Assembly: GCA_032250905.1 (NCBI GenBank)
Contig: JAVVEQ010000009.1
Location: 19,234 to 83,233, forward strand
DNA from: Desulfotignum sp032250905
GTDB lineage: Bacteria; Desulfobacterota; Desulfobacteria; Desulfobacterales; Desulfobacteraceae
Direction of reading: 5' to 3'
Length of the DNA stretch: 64,000 nucleotides
Shown here: in pieces, positions 15,723 through 23,913 of the stretch
Layout of the letters: each line of letters begins with the position of its first letter
Position numbering within the stretch: position 1 is the first letter of the stretch
Made by a program: the position numbers and the translations under genes
The notes under the pieces: generated by a model
The model's database searches: none
What the model was told of the DNA's origin: nothing
Seen by the model: the letters and a program-made list of their open reading frames with translations, nothing else

Positions 15723-17180
15723 TCAACCCGCGGTCAATTCCCTGACCCCGGCCTCCCGAATGTCTGCCATGGCGGTGCGGACCGTTTCAGGCAGGTCCGG
15801 CACCTTGTGGTGGTCCAGAATGTCAGCCAGCCGATCCTGGATCCGCCGGGCCATATCCTTTTCCCCTTTTTCCTGCCAGATCTCATAGGGTTCCCGGGCC
15901 AGCAAACGTGACCCCCACACGGCAGTGCGGCAATGTTCCACGGTATGACGGTGGGCCAGAAAATGCCCGCCGGGTCCGATCTCCTCAATCACCTGCCGGG
16001 CGATGGTCGATGCATCCACCCGAATGCCTTCCATGAATTTTTTCGCCATGCCCACGGCCTCGTTACCCAGCACCAGCTGAGCCGCGGAACACACCATGGC
16101 CTGATCCAGGTACCCCACATCATGGATCAGGTTCAGCCCGGCCAACGCCTGAGTAATAATGGAAAATCCGCTCTCCAGACCGGCCTGGGCATCCACCACT
16201 TTGGCATCGGTACACCCGGCATACCCCCAGGTGGGAAGATCAAAGGACTGGGCCACCTCTGCCTGGGCCGAAATCCCTAAACTCATCTCAGGATATCCGA
16301 CACCAAACACGCCGGTGGACATGTTCAGGATCTGGACATTTCCGCTCAGGCATACCGGACACCCGGGCTGGCGCAGCTGGGCCAGCACCAGACACATCAA
16401 CGATTCCGCCGTGATCAGGGTCACCACCCCGGCCATGGTCATGGGCCCGGTGGCCCCCATCTGCACCGCCGGTCCCGGCACCTGTGGAATGAAATAGTCA
16501 GCCGCTGCAAAGATCCGGTCCACGGTTTCTTCAGGCTGTACCAGCGGGGAAATAGGCTCCGGGTAAAGGGCCAGGAAAGGTTTCTGGCGCAATTTGTCCA
16601 TGCCGCCGGCCACCTGGGCCGCCATCTCCAGCACCAGTTCCGTGCCCCGGCCGGAATACCCGATGAACACAATGGGCTTGATTGTGTTGGTCACCACGGC
16701 TTCGAACTCGTAAAGGTCCGCAGCAACGGCAGGTACATCCTGGCACGACCCCATGGGCATGACCCAGTCGATGTTTTCACACGCATCCGCCACTTTGGCG
16801 CCGATGCCGATATCCGCCACCGTGGTGGGGTGAATCTCACCGGTCCGGGCGTCCCTGGTTCTGGGACTGCCGGTGGAGGTGCCGTAATAGCTTTTCCGCC
16901 CCTCCACCTCCAGTGCCCGGTTTCCGTGCCGGTCATACAGTACAAACCCGTTGGGTGCGGTGTTCAGGCACTGCTTGACAATGAACTCCGGCACCCGGAC
17001 ATGCTCGCCTTTCACCACAGCCCCGGACTTTTTGAGCATCTCCCTGGCTCCGGCATGCAATACTTTGAACCCCACACTGTACATGATATCAAAGGCGGCC
17101 CGGCGGATCTCGAATATCTGGTCATCGGTCAGAACCCGCATGTATGGCCGCTGCGTCTGGATGGCGCCTGAATGGATCAT
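15723..17180 (-). CDS. MttB-superfamily (non-pyrrolysine) corrinoid methyltransferase, copy 1
   Basis: A 485-residue member of the same superfamily as its downstream neighbour but clearly divergent. Features include GRKSYYGTSTGSPRTRDART, PTTVADIGIGAKVADAC, GATGPMTMAGVVTLITAES and IGPGGHFLAHRHTVEHCRTA, which correspond to the barrel and its C-terminal motif. No in-frame amber is present. Start ATG 17180 is preceded by GGGAGGAAGGAA; the frame could run ten codons further to a GTG without support. It is first in an operon-like run with MttB copy 2, tdh and kbl. Two different MttB-like proteins suggest either two substrates or a heteromer. Confidence 0.88.
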   Translation of the reverse strand: MIHSGAIQTQRPYMRVLTDDQIFEIRRAAFDIMYSVGFKVLHAGAREMLKKSGAVVKGEHVRVPEFIVKQCLNTAPNGFVLYDRHGNRALEVEGRKSYYGTSTGSPRTRDARTGEIHPTTVADIGIGAKVADACENIDWVMPMGSCQDVPAVAADLYEFEAVVTNTIKPIVFIGYSGRGTELVLEMAAQVAGGMDKLRQKPFLALYPEPISPLVQPEETVDRIFAAADYFIPQVPGPAVQMGATGPMTMAGVVTLITAESLMCLVLAQLRQPGCPVCLSGNVQILNMSTGVFGVGYPEMSLGISAQAEVAQSFDLPTWGYAGCTDAKVVDAQAGLESGFSIITQALAGLNLIHDVGYLDQAMVCSAAQLVLGNEAVGMAKKFMEGIRVDASTIARQVIEEIGPGGHFLAHRHTVEHCRTAVWGSRLLAREPYEIWQEKGEKDMARRIQDRLADILDHHKVPDLPETVRTAMADIREAGVRELTAG

Positions 17181-17339
17181 TTCCTTCCTCCCTGGTGTCT
17201 GTGCCGGCACCGTGCCGTGTATTTACGTTAACACTTTCGGCAATACCATAAAATGGACGGTACTGCCAGACCATAGGGATGATTTTTTCATGCTGATCAC
17301 CACTTTACAGTGTGCGGCAAAGCCGTTATAGTGCGTCCC

Positions 17340-18014
17340 ATGAAATTTTACGCTGTTGCCGCCGGTCGCACCACCGGCATTTTCACATCCTGGCCGGAGG
17401 CCAGGGCCCAGGTAGATGGGTTTCCCGGAGCTGTGTACAAAAGTTTCAAAACACGGGAACAGGCCCTGGATTTTCTGGCTGACCCCGTGTTGGGAACCGG
17501 CAGAAATAAAACCGCGTCCAAACGGAAACCCCGGCACACCTTATCTGACACAGACCTGCCTGAGGGCACCATTGTGGTTTACACCGACGGCAGCGCCATC
17601 GGCAACCCGGGTCCCGGCGGATACGGGGTGGTGATCCAGGAACATCCGGACGGCCCGGTAAAAGAGCTGTCCGGCGGGTACAGGCACACCACCAACAACC
17701 GCATGGAAATGACCGCCGTAATCAAGGCCCTGGAAACTCTTCAGGGAACGGATTCCCCGGTGGTGCTGCATTCAGACTCCAGATATGTGGTGGATGCCCT
17801 GACCAGAAGATGGGCCTCTGGATGGGAAAAAAGAGGCTGGAAACGCGCCAACGGCCAACCCGCCCTGAATGCGGATCTGTGGGATCGGCTGCTGCCGCTG
17901 GCCCGGTCCCTGGATATCCGTTTCGTCTGGGTGAAAGGTCACAGCGGCAACCCGCTGAACGAACGCTGCGACGAATTGGCCAATTCCGCCGCCCGGCAGG
18001 AGGCACTTCAGTGA
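17340..18014 (+). CDS. rnhA: Ribonuclease HI with N-terminal hybrid-binding domain
   Basis: A 224-residue protein of two parts. Residues 1-45 (MKFYAVAAGRTTGIFTSW) form the caulimovirus-viroplasmin-type RNA-DNA hybrid-binding domain found in eukaryotic RNase H1 and some bacteria. Residues about 75-220 form the catalytic RNase H: VVYTDGSAIGNPGPGGYG (Asp), NNRMEMTAVIKAL (Glu), LHSDSRYVVD (Asp) and WVKGHSGNPLNERCD (His and Asp). It removes RNA from hybrids during replication and repair. ATG 17340 is chosen because the domain normally begins there; a longer frame from 17310 has no support. The stop overlaps the next start by 4 nt. Confidence 0.93.
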   Translation: MKFYAVAAGRTTGIFTSWPEARAQVDGFPGAVYKSFKTREQALDFLADPVLGTGRNKTASKRKPRHTLSDTDLPEGTIVVYTDGSAIGNPGPGGYGVVIQEHPDGPVKELSGGYRHTTNNRMEMTAVIKALETLQGTDSPVVLHSDSRYVVDALTRRWASGWEKRGWKRANGQPALNADLWDRLLPLARSLDIRFVWVKGHSGNPLNERCDELANSAARQEALQ

Positions 18015-18823
18015 CAATGATGCCACACCACACCGTCCACCTGTTGGGCATCCCCTGGGACGACCATTCCTCTTATATGAAGGGTCCGGCACTGGCCCCG
18101 CCCGAGATACGTAACGCTTTTGACTGTGATTCCGCCAACAAGTGGACCGAATCCGGCATTGACCTGGGACAGAAGGGGATACTCCATGATGTGGGTGATC
18201 TGGTGCTGCATGGAAATCCGGATCCGGTGGCGCAGATCCGGACACGGACGTCTGAACTGCTGGAGCGGAGCGGCCCGCTCCTGTGCCTGGGCGGGGACCA
18301 TGCGGTCACCTACCCGGTGGTCCATGCCGTCTGTGAAAAATATGCCTCCTTGAACATCCTGCACTTTGATGCCCATCCCGATCTGTACGATGAACTGCAC
18401 AACGACCGGCTGTCCCACGCCTGCCCGTTCGCACGGATCATGGAAACAGGGCGGGTGCACCGCCTGGTTCAGGTGGGCATCCGGTGCATGACCGGTCACC
18501 AGAAACAGCAGGCCAAAAAATTCGGTGTAGAAGTTCATGAAATGAAGGACTGGCAGGGACCCCCCGCGTTCAGTTTTGACGGGCCCCTGTATATTTCCTT
18601 TGACATGGATGCCCTGGACCCGGCCTTTGCCCCGGGGGTGTCCCACTGGGAACCCGGCGGACTTTCATTGAGAGATGTTCTTCAGGTCCTCCGGCAGATC
18701 ACGGCAGAATCGATCGTGAGTGCGGACCTGGTGGAATTCAACCCCCGGCGTGACCCATCCGGACGTACCGCCATGGTGGCTGCTAAAATCATGAAGGAAA
18801 TGATGGGACTAATGCTTTCCTGA
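18011..18823 (+). CDS. Agmatinase/arginase-family ureohydrolase
   Basis: A 270-residue binuclear manganese hydrolase. Metal ligands are seen in GGDHAVTYP (about residues 94-97), DAHPD (120-124) and SFDMDALDPAFAPG (D198, D200). The family hydrolyses agmatine, arginine, guanidinobutyrate or formiminoglutamate; the DPAFAPG and HWEPGG context is closest to agmatinase/SpeB-like proteins, but substrate is not proven. GTG 18011 is chosen because AGGAGG sits exactly 7 nt before it and GTGA overlaps the rnhA stop; ATG codons at 18017 and 18020 are alternatives. Spermidine genes are not adjacent. Confidence 0.85.
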   Translation: MTMMPHHTVHLLGIPWDDHSSYMKGPALAPPEIRNAFDCDSANKWTESGIDLGQKGILHDVGDLVLHGNPDPVAQIRTRTSELLERSGPLLCLGGDHAVTYPVVHAVCEKYASLNILHFDAHPDLYDELHNDRLSHACPFARIMETGRVHRLVQVGIRCMTGHQKQQAKKFGVEVHEMKDWQGPPAFSFDGPLYISFDMDALDPAFAPGVSHWEPGGLSLRDVLQVLRQITAESIVSADLVEFNPRRDPSGRTAMVAAKIMKEMMGLMLS

Positions 18824-18922
18824 CACTGGTCCTGTTATCCATTCATTCTTTGTGGTCTTACTTCTCAGTAATCGTTTTTTGCAAATCAATCGGAACGCTG
18901 CTGCAGAATATTCACCCCTCTC

Positions 18923-19264
18923 TCAGTCAGACAATCCATCGACAAAGCTTAGAGGAAGTGCGAACAATATTCCTTTGCCCGGTTCAGTAAGGTCTCCGCA
19001 GAGAGATTTTACTGTGCCGATTGCTTTATCAAGGGTCTCTTTGTCACGAACCACAGTAAAAATCATTTTATTGGATGGTTCCATTTTTCTCAGTGTCTTT
19101 TTAATCCCTTCGATGCCCGGAGTCGCTGCACCGATCTGCATCAGAACCCGCCCCATACCCGTGCTGTTAATAACTGTAGATCCCTTTATCTTCAATCGGG
19201 CGAACTCTTCGAGAATGGCGGGGAGGTGTTCTGTCTGCTCCAATACATTAACAAGTAAATACAT
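18923..19264 (-). CDS. PII-like (GlnB-fold) regulatory protein of an uncharacterised family
   Basis: A 113-residue protein with the PII-type ferredoxin-like pattern: a first strand MYLLVNVLEQ, helix, then IKGSTVINSTGMGRVL (the position of GlnB's strand before the T-loop) and a C-terminal GDLTEPGKGILFALPLSFVDGL. The canonical T-loop with its uridylylated Tyr and the GlnB signature are absent, so it is not GlnB or GlnK. Related PII-like proteins bind nucleotides and control membrane partners. It lies 55 nt downstream of a small membrane-protein gene on the same strand, a plausible partner. Ribosome binding site AAAGGA is visible. Confidence 0.65.
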   Translation of the reverse strand: MYLLVNVLEQTEHLPAILEEFARLKIKGSTVINSTGMGRVLMQIGAATPGIEGIKKTLRKMEPSNKMIFTVVRDKETLDKAIGTVKSLCGDLTEPGKGILFALPLSFVDGLSD

Positions 19265-19319
19265 GATGATACATTCCTTTCGACTTTATCAGATGTCCAC
19301 GGAACTGATGGTTATGCAT

Positions 19320-19712
19320 TTATTTTTGAAATTTGATTGTAAGTGCTGTAAAAACGCCCCACACCCAGTTGAAAAACAAAACAAATGCCGGCGTATATAA
19401 GCCCAGTTCAATCCCTGCTATTCCTTTGTTTGCTTTATAAGGAAAAACAACGAATAACTGGACTATCGTAGGCAACAGGCTCAGAAATGTGCCTTTCAAA
19501 AACAGGTTTGATTTAAATATTGGAAGAATAAAAGTGAGGCCCCAGAGACCGCCCCATACAATACGGGGATAAAGCCAGTCCGGAGTTAATGAAGGGGCAA
19601 TGGCAACACCCAATGACGAAGTAATACCCAAGTCACCAAAAATCCAGACTGTAAGGCTGTTTGCCAAACCACCCAGACAACCGGCTGCAAAGAAGACCAA
19701 TATGTTTTTCAT
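19320..19712 (-). CDS. Small multi-pass membrane protein next to the PII-like gene
   Basis: A 130-residue hydrophobic protein with about four membrane helices: residues 2-26, 50-66, 72-92 and 105-126. Conserved-looking motifs are AAGCLGGLANSL and PRIVWGGLWGLTF near the first two helices. I do not recognise a transporter family. The start ATG 19712 has CGGAG 6 nt before it. Because the PII-like gene follows on the same strand, the protein may be a membrane target of that regulator. Base use is AT-richer than the flanking kbl/tdh and pflX regions. Confidence 0.7.
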   Translation of the reverse strand: MKNILVFFAAGCLGGLANSLTVWIFGDLGITSSLGVAIAPSLTPDWLYPRIVWGGLWGLTFILPIFKSNLFLKGTFLSLLPTIVQLFVVFPYKANKGIAGIELGLYTPAFVLFFNWVWGVFTALTIKFQK

Positions 19713-19966
19713 ATTAAACTCCGATCAAAATTGTAAGGTTAGTGTCACCATCAACCGCGCTGCTTACCCTGCCCTACCATGGATTTTAAAAAAACTCAAC
19801 AATCAGATCACTGTATGCCGGGAGTGCTGTGGTCTGTGCCTGGGCTGTGTCTGGATATTTGGCAATCAGACCATGATCCTGTTTTATTTAAGGCCCGCGT
19901 GTGGTATGTAAACACCTGCAAGGGATCAACAGTGAAAAGAAACGGAAGTCACACCGGCAAACACAT

Positions 19967-20584
19967 ATGGGATTATATCACCGCTTCATTCTGCCCAGAC
20001 TGATGCACCGGGTCTGCTCCCACAATGACATCACCGGCCAGCGGAAAAAAATTATTCCCCTGGCCCGGGGAAGGGTTCTGGAAATCGGCGTGGGGTCAGG
20101 TCTCAACCTGCCGTTCTATAATCTGCGGTCAGTGAAATGCCTGTGGGGCATGGATCCCAGTCGAACCTTGATGGACATGATTCCGAATCCCCTGGCCCGA
20201 CAGGCGTTTCCCGTTCACCTGATGGCAGGCTCCGGCGAACAGATTCCCCTGGACACCCACAGTGCCGACACCATTGTCGTGACCTACACCCTGTGTTCCA
20301 TACCGGACATCTCAGGTGCCCTGGCTGAAATGCGGCGGGTATTGAAACCCTCGGGCAGGCTGCTTTTCTGCGAACACGGCCGGGCCCCGGATATCGGCAT
20401 CACCCGGTGGCAGGACCGCCTGACCCCGTTATGGAAGCCGGTCTCGGGCGGGTGTCACCTGAACCGGCCCATCGACGCCCTGATCGAGAACAGCGGATTC
20501 TCCATCCGGCAGCTGGATACAGGGTATGTCAGCCCCATCCGGATAACCGGGTTCCAATACCGGGGGACCGCAGTGACCCGCTGA
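19967..20584 (+). CDS. Class I SAM-dependent methyltransferase
   Basis: A 205-residue methyltransferase. Motif I VLEIGVGSGLNLPFY binds SAM, MDPSRTLMD carries the acidic loop, then SADTIVVTYTLCSIPD and LAEMRRVLKPSGRLLFCEHG complete motifs II-III. The beginning YHRFILPRLMHRVCS matches the METTL7/phospholipid-methyltransferase-like group (COG2226), which often methylates lipids or small thiols. Start ATG 19967 matches the family's usual N-terminus; the frame extends 66 nt upstream to a GTG without better evidence, and neither has a strong ribosome binding site. pflX follows 24 nt downstream. Confidence 0.85.
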   Translation: MGLYHRFILPRLMHRVCSHNDITGQRKKIIPLARGRVLEIGVGSGLNLPFYNLRSVKCLWGMDPSRTLMDMIPNPLARQAFPVHLMAGSGEQIPLDTHSADTIVVTYTLCSIPDISGALAEMRRVLKPSGRLLFCEHGRAPDIGITRWQDRLTPLWKPVSGGCHLNRPIDALIENSGFSIRQLDTGYVSPIRITGFQYRGTAVTR

Positions 20585-20608
20585 CACTGAGACTGAAGGA
20601 GTCTGGCC

Positions 20609-21517
20609 ATGCATTCATATATTCCAGGCTATATCAGAGCCGGTCAGGCCGGCCGGCTGAAGCAGGTCATTCAACAGGCCCTGGACATGCTCTCCCCCTG
20701 CACCCTGTGCCCCCGTCAATGCCGGGTGGACCGCACCCATGGGGAAACCGGGTACTGCGGTGCCGGTAGTCAGGCAAAGGTGGCCGACTTTGCGCCCCAT
20801 TTCGGAGAAGAGCCTCCCCTGGTGGGGGTCCATGGCTCCGGCACGATTTTCTTTTCCCACTGCAGTCTCAGGTGCGTGTTCTGCCAGAATCATGACATCA
20901 GTATCCAGGGAGACGGCCGCACCGTGTTTCCGAATCAGCTGGCCGCCATGATGATCCGCCTCCAGGAACAGGGCTGCCACAATATCAATTTCGTCACCCC
21001 CACCCACGTGGTGCCCCGGATTCTCCAGGCCCTGGACATTGCCGTGGATCTCGGGCTGCACATTCCGCTGGTCTACAACAGTTCCGGGTATGACTCCCCG
21101 GACACCCTGGCACTGCTGGACGGTATCATCGATATCTATATGCCTGACTTCAAATTCCGGGACAATAAAACCGCCGGTCGGTTCTGCAACGCCACGGATT
21201 ACCCGGAGACCGCACAGGCCGCCATCCGGGACATGCATGCCCAGGTGGGCGATCTGGAAATCGGCACCGCCGGTATCGCCTGCTCCGGACTTCTGGTGCG
21301 GCACCTGGTGATGCCCGGACACCTGGAAGACACCCGTCGAATTCTTGAATTCCTTAAAACAAAAGTATCTCCCGGCACCCATGTCAATCTCATGTCCCAA
21401 TACCGGCCCATGGGAGAAGCCGTTCGATTTTCCGATCTGTGCCATCCTCTGTCTGCTGCGGAGTTCAGACAGGCCCTGGAAATGGTAAAGGCTTCCGGCC
21501 TGACCCTGGTCCGATAG
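20609..21517 (+). CDS. PflX-like radical SAM protein
   Basis: A 302-residue homolog of pyruvate formate-lyase activating enzymes (COG1313, PflX). The radical SAM cluster motif CSLRCVFC (C85, C89, C92) is intact, and an N-terminal cysteine set CTLCPRQCRVDR...GYCG (from about residue 31) suggests an extra metal site. NFVTPTHVVP and LVYNSSGYDS are typical of this subgroup. It generates a 5'-deoxyadenosyl radical, but its protein target is not known; no glycyl radical enzyme is in the window. AAGGAG precedes the ATG at 20609. Likely cotranscribed with the methyltransferase. Confidence 0.88.
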   Translation: MHSYIPGYIRAGQAGRLKQVIQQALDMLSPCTLCPRQCRVDRTHGETGYCGAGSQAKVADFAPHFGEEPPLVGVHGSGTIFFSHCSLRCVFCQNHDISIQGDGRTVFPNQLAAMMIRLQEQGCHNINFVTPTHVVPRILQALDIAVDLGLHIPLVYNSSGYDSPDTLALLDGIIDIYMPDFKFRDNKTAGRFCNATDYPETAQAAIRDMHAQVGDLEIGTAGIACSGLLVRHLVMPGHLEDTRRILEFLKTKVSPGTHVNLMSQYRPMGEAVRFSDLCHPLSAAEFRQALEMVKASGLTLVR

Positions 21518-21707
21518 AGATCGTCCGTTCTTCAGCCGCATGGCCGGCTTTACAGGGTCATTGATTCCGGCCCCTTGTATTCAATGCCCCGGCATGTTAT
21601 GATGTGCAAAATATGTATCTGAATATGTAGATATGTTAAATAACAAATAAGTAATCCGCCGGCATCCGCGCCGGTGGATGTTTAATGAACCTGAAACAAG
21701 GAGACCC

Positions 21708-22490
21708 ATGCAAGCACCTAAAAGACATCGTATTCAATTCCCCCAGACGTCTGCACAGAACCTGGCCCAGGATGAAGCCTATTTTTATCTGATTTCACCG
21801 GATAAAGAGAAAAAAAAGATCCGGTTTCATGATTATGACCAGATCTACAATATTCCCGGGTTGTATGAACAGATTTTTTATGACCGTCTCAAATGCAGTT
21901 CCCCCGCAAAGGTGGCACAGATTCTCAAATCCGCCATCAATCAGACCAATGAGCACTTCAGTGAACTCCGGGTCCTGGATCTGGGCGCCGGAAACGGGTT
22001 GATGGGAGATGCCTTTAAACAATTCGGGGTTTCCCGGCTCATCGGTGTTGACATCATTCCGGAAGCCAAAACCGCCACCGAACGGGACCGGCCACATTTA
22101 TACGATGCCTATTATGTCAGCAATTTCTGTAATTTGACAGATGATGAAAAAGAAGAATACCTTTCCTGGTCCCTGAACTGCCTGACCGTTGTAGCAGCTT
22201 TGGGATTCGGGGACATCCCGACCAAAGCGTTCATTGAGGCGTTCAACATAATTCAATCCCCGGGATGGGTGGGATTCAACATCAAGGAAACCTTTCTGAA
22301 TGAAAGTGATGATGCCGGATTTTCTCGAATGATCCGGGAACTGATTTTCTCCAACCACATGGATATCTATCACCTGGAGCGATACCGGCACCGGCTGTCC
22401 ATCGAAGGGGAACCATTATATTATTATGCCATCGGTGCAAGAAAAACAGCAGATATTCCCGAATCAATGATCGCCAGATTTGCCGAATAA
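21708..22490 (+). CDS. SAM-dependent methyltransferase-like protein
   Basis: A 260-residue protein with a Rossmann methyltransferase core: LRVLDLGAGNGLMGDAF (motif I), IGVDIIPEA and a later LTVVAALGFGDIP. About 85 residues precede the core, including YDQIYNIPGLYEQIFYDRL, a pattern found in tellurite-resistance/TehB-like and related methyltransferases of deltaproteobacteria. The substrate is unknown. ATG 21708 is used because AAGGAGACCC precedes it; the frame also holds an ATG ten codons earlier without a ribosome binding site. The transcript ends at the hairpin 22503-22532. Confidence 0.8.
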   Translation: MQAPKRHRIQFPQTSAQNLAQDEAYFYLISPDKEKKKIRFHDYDQIYNIPGLYEQIFYDRLKCSSPAKVAQILKSAINQTNEHFSELRVLDLGAGNGLMGDAFKQFGVSRLIGVDIIPEAKTATERDRPHLYDAYYVSNFCNLTDDEKEEYLSWSLNCLTVVAALGFGDIPTKAFIEAFNIIQSPGWVGFNIKETFLNESDDAGFSRMIRELIFSNHMDIYHLERYRHRLSIEGEPLYYYAIGARKTADIPESMIARFAE

Positions 22491-22502
22491 CACATAACAC
22501 AA

Positions 22503-22532
22503 ACAGCTACCCGGACGGTTCCGGGTAGCTGT
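22503..22532. terminator. Bidirectional terminator hairpin
   Basis: A perfect 13-bp stem, ACAGCTACCCGGA with its complement TCCGGGTAGCTGT, and a 4-nt loop. It lies just after the methyltransferase stop and overlaps the MFS gene's stop on the other strand, so it serves convergent genes. T-runs are weak on both sides. Confidence 0.75.
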
Positions 22533-23712
22533 CCTGTTCCTGCTGAAATTTCAGGAACCAGGGTAGACACACCCCGGCCAGAATCAACAGCCCGGTCACC
22601 ACAAACCCTTGGGAAAAATAACCGTTCTCACCCAGGAGACCGATCAGACCGGGTATCACCCCACCGCCCATCAGAAAGGCGGCCGGAATCGTAAAGGATA
22701 CGGCAACGTTGCGGGTCTGGCTGGAGCTGATATGGGACAATGCGGCAAAAGCCGGTGGAAAAAAACAGACTGCCAGCACCGGCTGACAGAAAATGGCGGC
22801 CAGCAGGAGCGGGCCGGAAAAGATACCGATCGAAACCACCAGAATGCCACTCATCATCAACACTGAGGTAATTACAGGCTTCAAGCCCAGCCGGTCCGAG
22901 ACCCATCCGATCACCAGAGGCATGGGAAGGGTAGCGATCCGGGACAGCGTCAGGAGCGTATTGGCCTCGGTCTGTGCGATGCCGTGTTCGCTTACCAGAA
23001 ACAGCGGCAGCATGGAATAAACGCCCAGGGTGCCGGAAACCCCCAGACTGAACAGCAGCATCATCCACCAGAACGATGGAATGGCCGCCAGGGGATAAAA
23101 CGATTTGAGCCTGGGCGCTTCACCGGCAAAATCCCGGATAGAGGAAAACCGGGAAAACGACCACCCCAGCAGAATGGAAACCCCGCCCAGCACGAAAAGC
23201 ACATGCCGCCACGACATCCATAAAAGCAGGAATTCACAGATCACCGGGGTCAACAGAAAACTCAAGTTCGGCGCCACTTCATGAACGCCCATGGCCTTGC
23301 CCCAGTTCTTACGGGCGATGGTTGCCGTCAGCACGGCAATTCCCGATGACAGATACAGTCCGGACCCCATTCCCGCCAGAAATATTCCCAGCCGCATGGC
23401 AGACAGACTGTGACTGAACCCGGTAAAAATAAACACGATACCGGTTCCCACAGCAGACAGGACAATGGTATTCCGGTGCCGGAGGCGGGCAGAGACAAAT
23501 CCTGAAAAAAACAGGGCAATGCAGTATCCGGAAGCAGAAAAAAGAAAAAAAGATCCTGCCTGATCCCGGGTCAGCCCCATATCAGTCAGAATGGTCGGCA
23601 TCAGGGGGGCCATGCTGATCCGAATGGTGAAATTCATGAAAAAAATGGCAGCCAGAAAAAACAGCGGCAGATACGCGGAATAGTCGCTATGGGGATCCAG
23701 TTGATGTTTCAT
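22507..23712 (-). CDS. MFS transporter
   Basis: A 401-residue inner-membrane protein with about 12 hydrophobic helices and the MFS pattern: FMNFTIRISMAPLMPTILTDMGLTRDQAG in the first helix region, a loop RLRHRN between helices 2 and 3, and IGWVSDRLGLKPV between helices 8 and 9 (the second-half copy of the GxLaDrxGrk motif). This arrangement resembles nitrate/nitrite- and organic-acid-type MFS carriers, but the substrate is not readable. It is divergent from the molybdenum hydroxylase operon with about 200 nt between, so it could import that enzyme's substrate. Confidence 0.85.
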   Translation of the reverse strand: MKHQLDPHSDYSAYLPLFFLAAIFFMNFTIRISMAPLMPTILTDMGLTRDQAGSFFLFSASGYCIALFFSGFVSARLRHRNTIVLSAVGTGIVFIFTGFSHSLSAMRLGIFLAGMGSGLYLSSGIAVLTATIARKNWGKAMGVHEVAPNLSFLLTPVICEFLLLWMSWRHVLFVLGGVSILLGWSFSRFSSIRDFAGEAPRLKSFYPLAAIPSFWWMMLLFSLGVSGTLGVYSMLPLFLVSEHGIAQTEANTLLTLSRIATLPMPLVIGWVSDRLGLKPVITSVLMMSGILVVSIGIFSGPLLLAAIFCQPVLAVCFFPPAFAALSHISSSQTRNVAVSFTIPAAFLMGGGVIPGLIGLLGENGYFSQGFVVTGLLILAGVCLPWFLKFQQEQDSYPEPSG

Positions 23713-23913
23713 TCAATGAAATTATCACGCCTTTTTTCCATTGGTCAACACCTTGTTTGGCACTTCACGAAATCCTTGCGATTTCCTGAAAATGCGTCGG
23801 TTTTGCACTGGTACATCCCTTAAAAAAAAGGTAGAATCGCTTCAGACAGCAAACCGATCGTCGGAACAATGTTTTCAAAGAACGGTCCAATACGGACAGG
23901 AGGCAGCGCAACC

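Noticed and set aside
14260..17180. Pyrrolysine-containing trimethylamine methyltransferase
   Set aside because: Both frames are full-length with no internal amber codon, so they belong to the non-pyrrolysine branch of the MttB superfamily.
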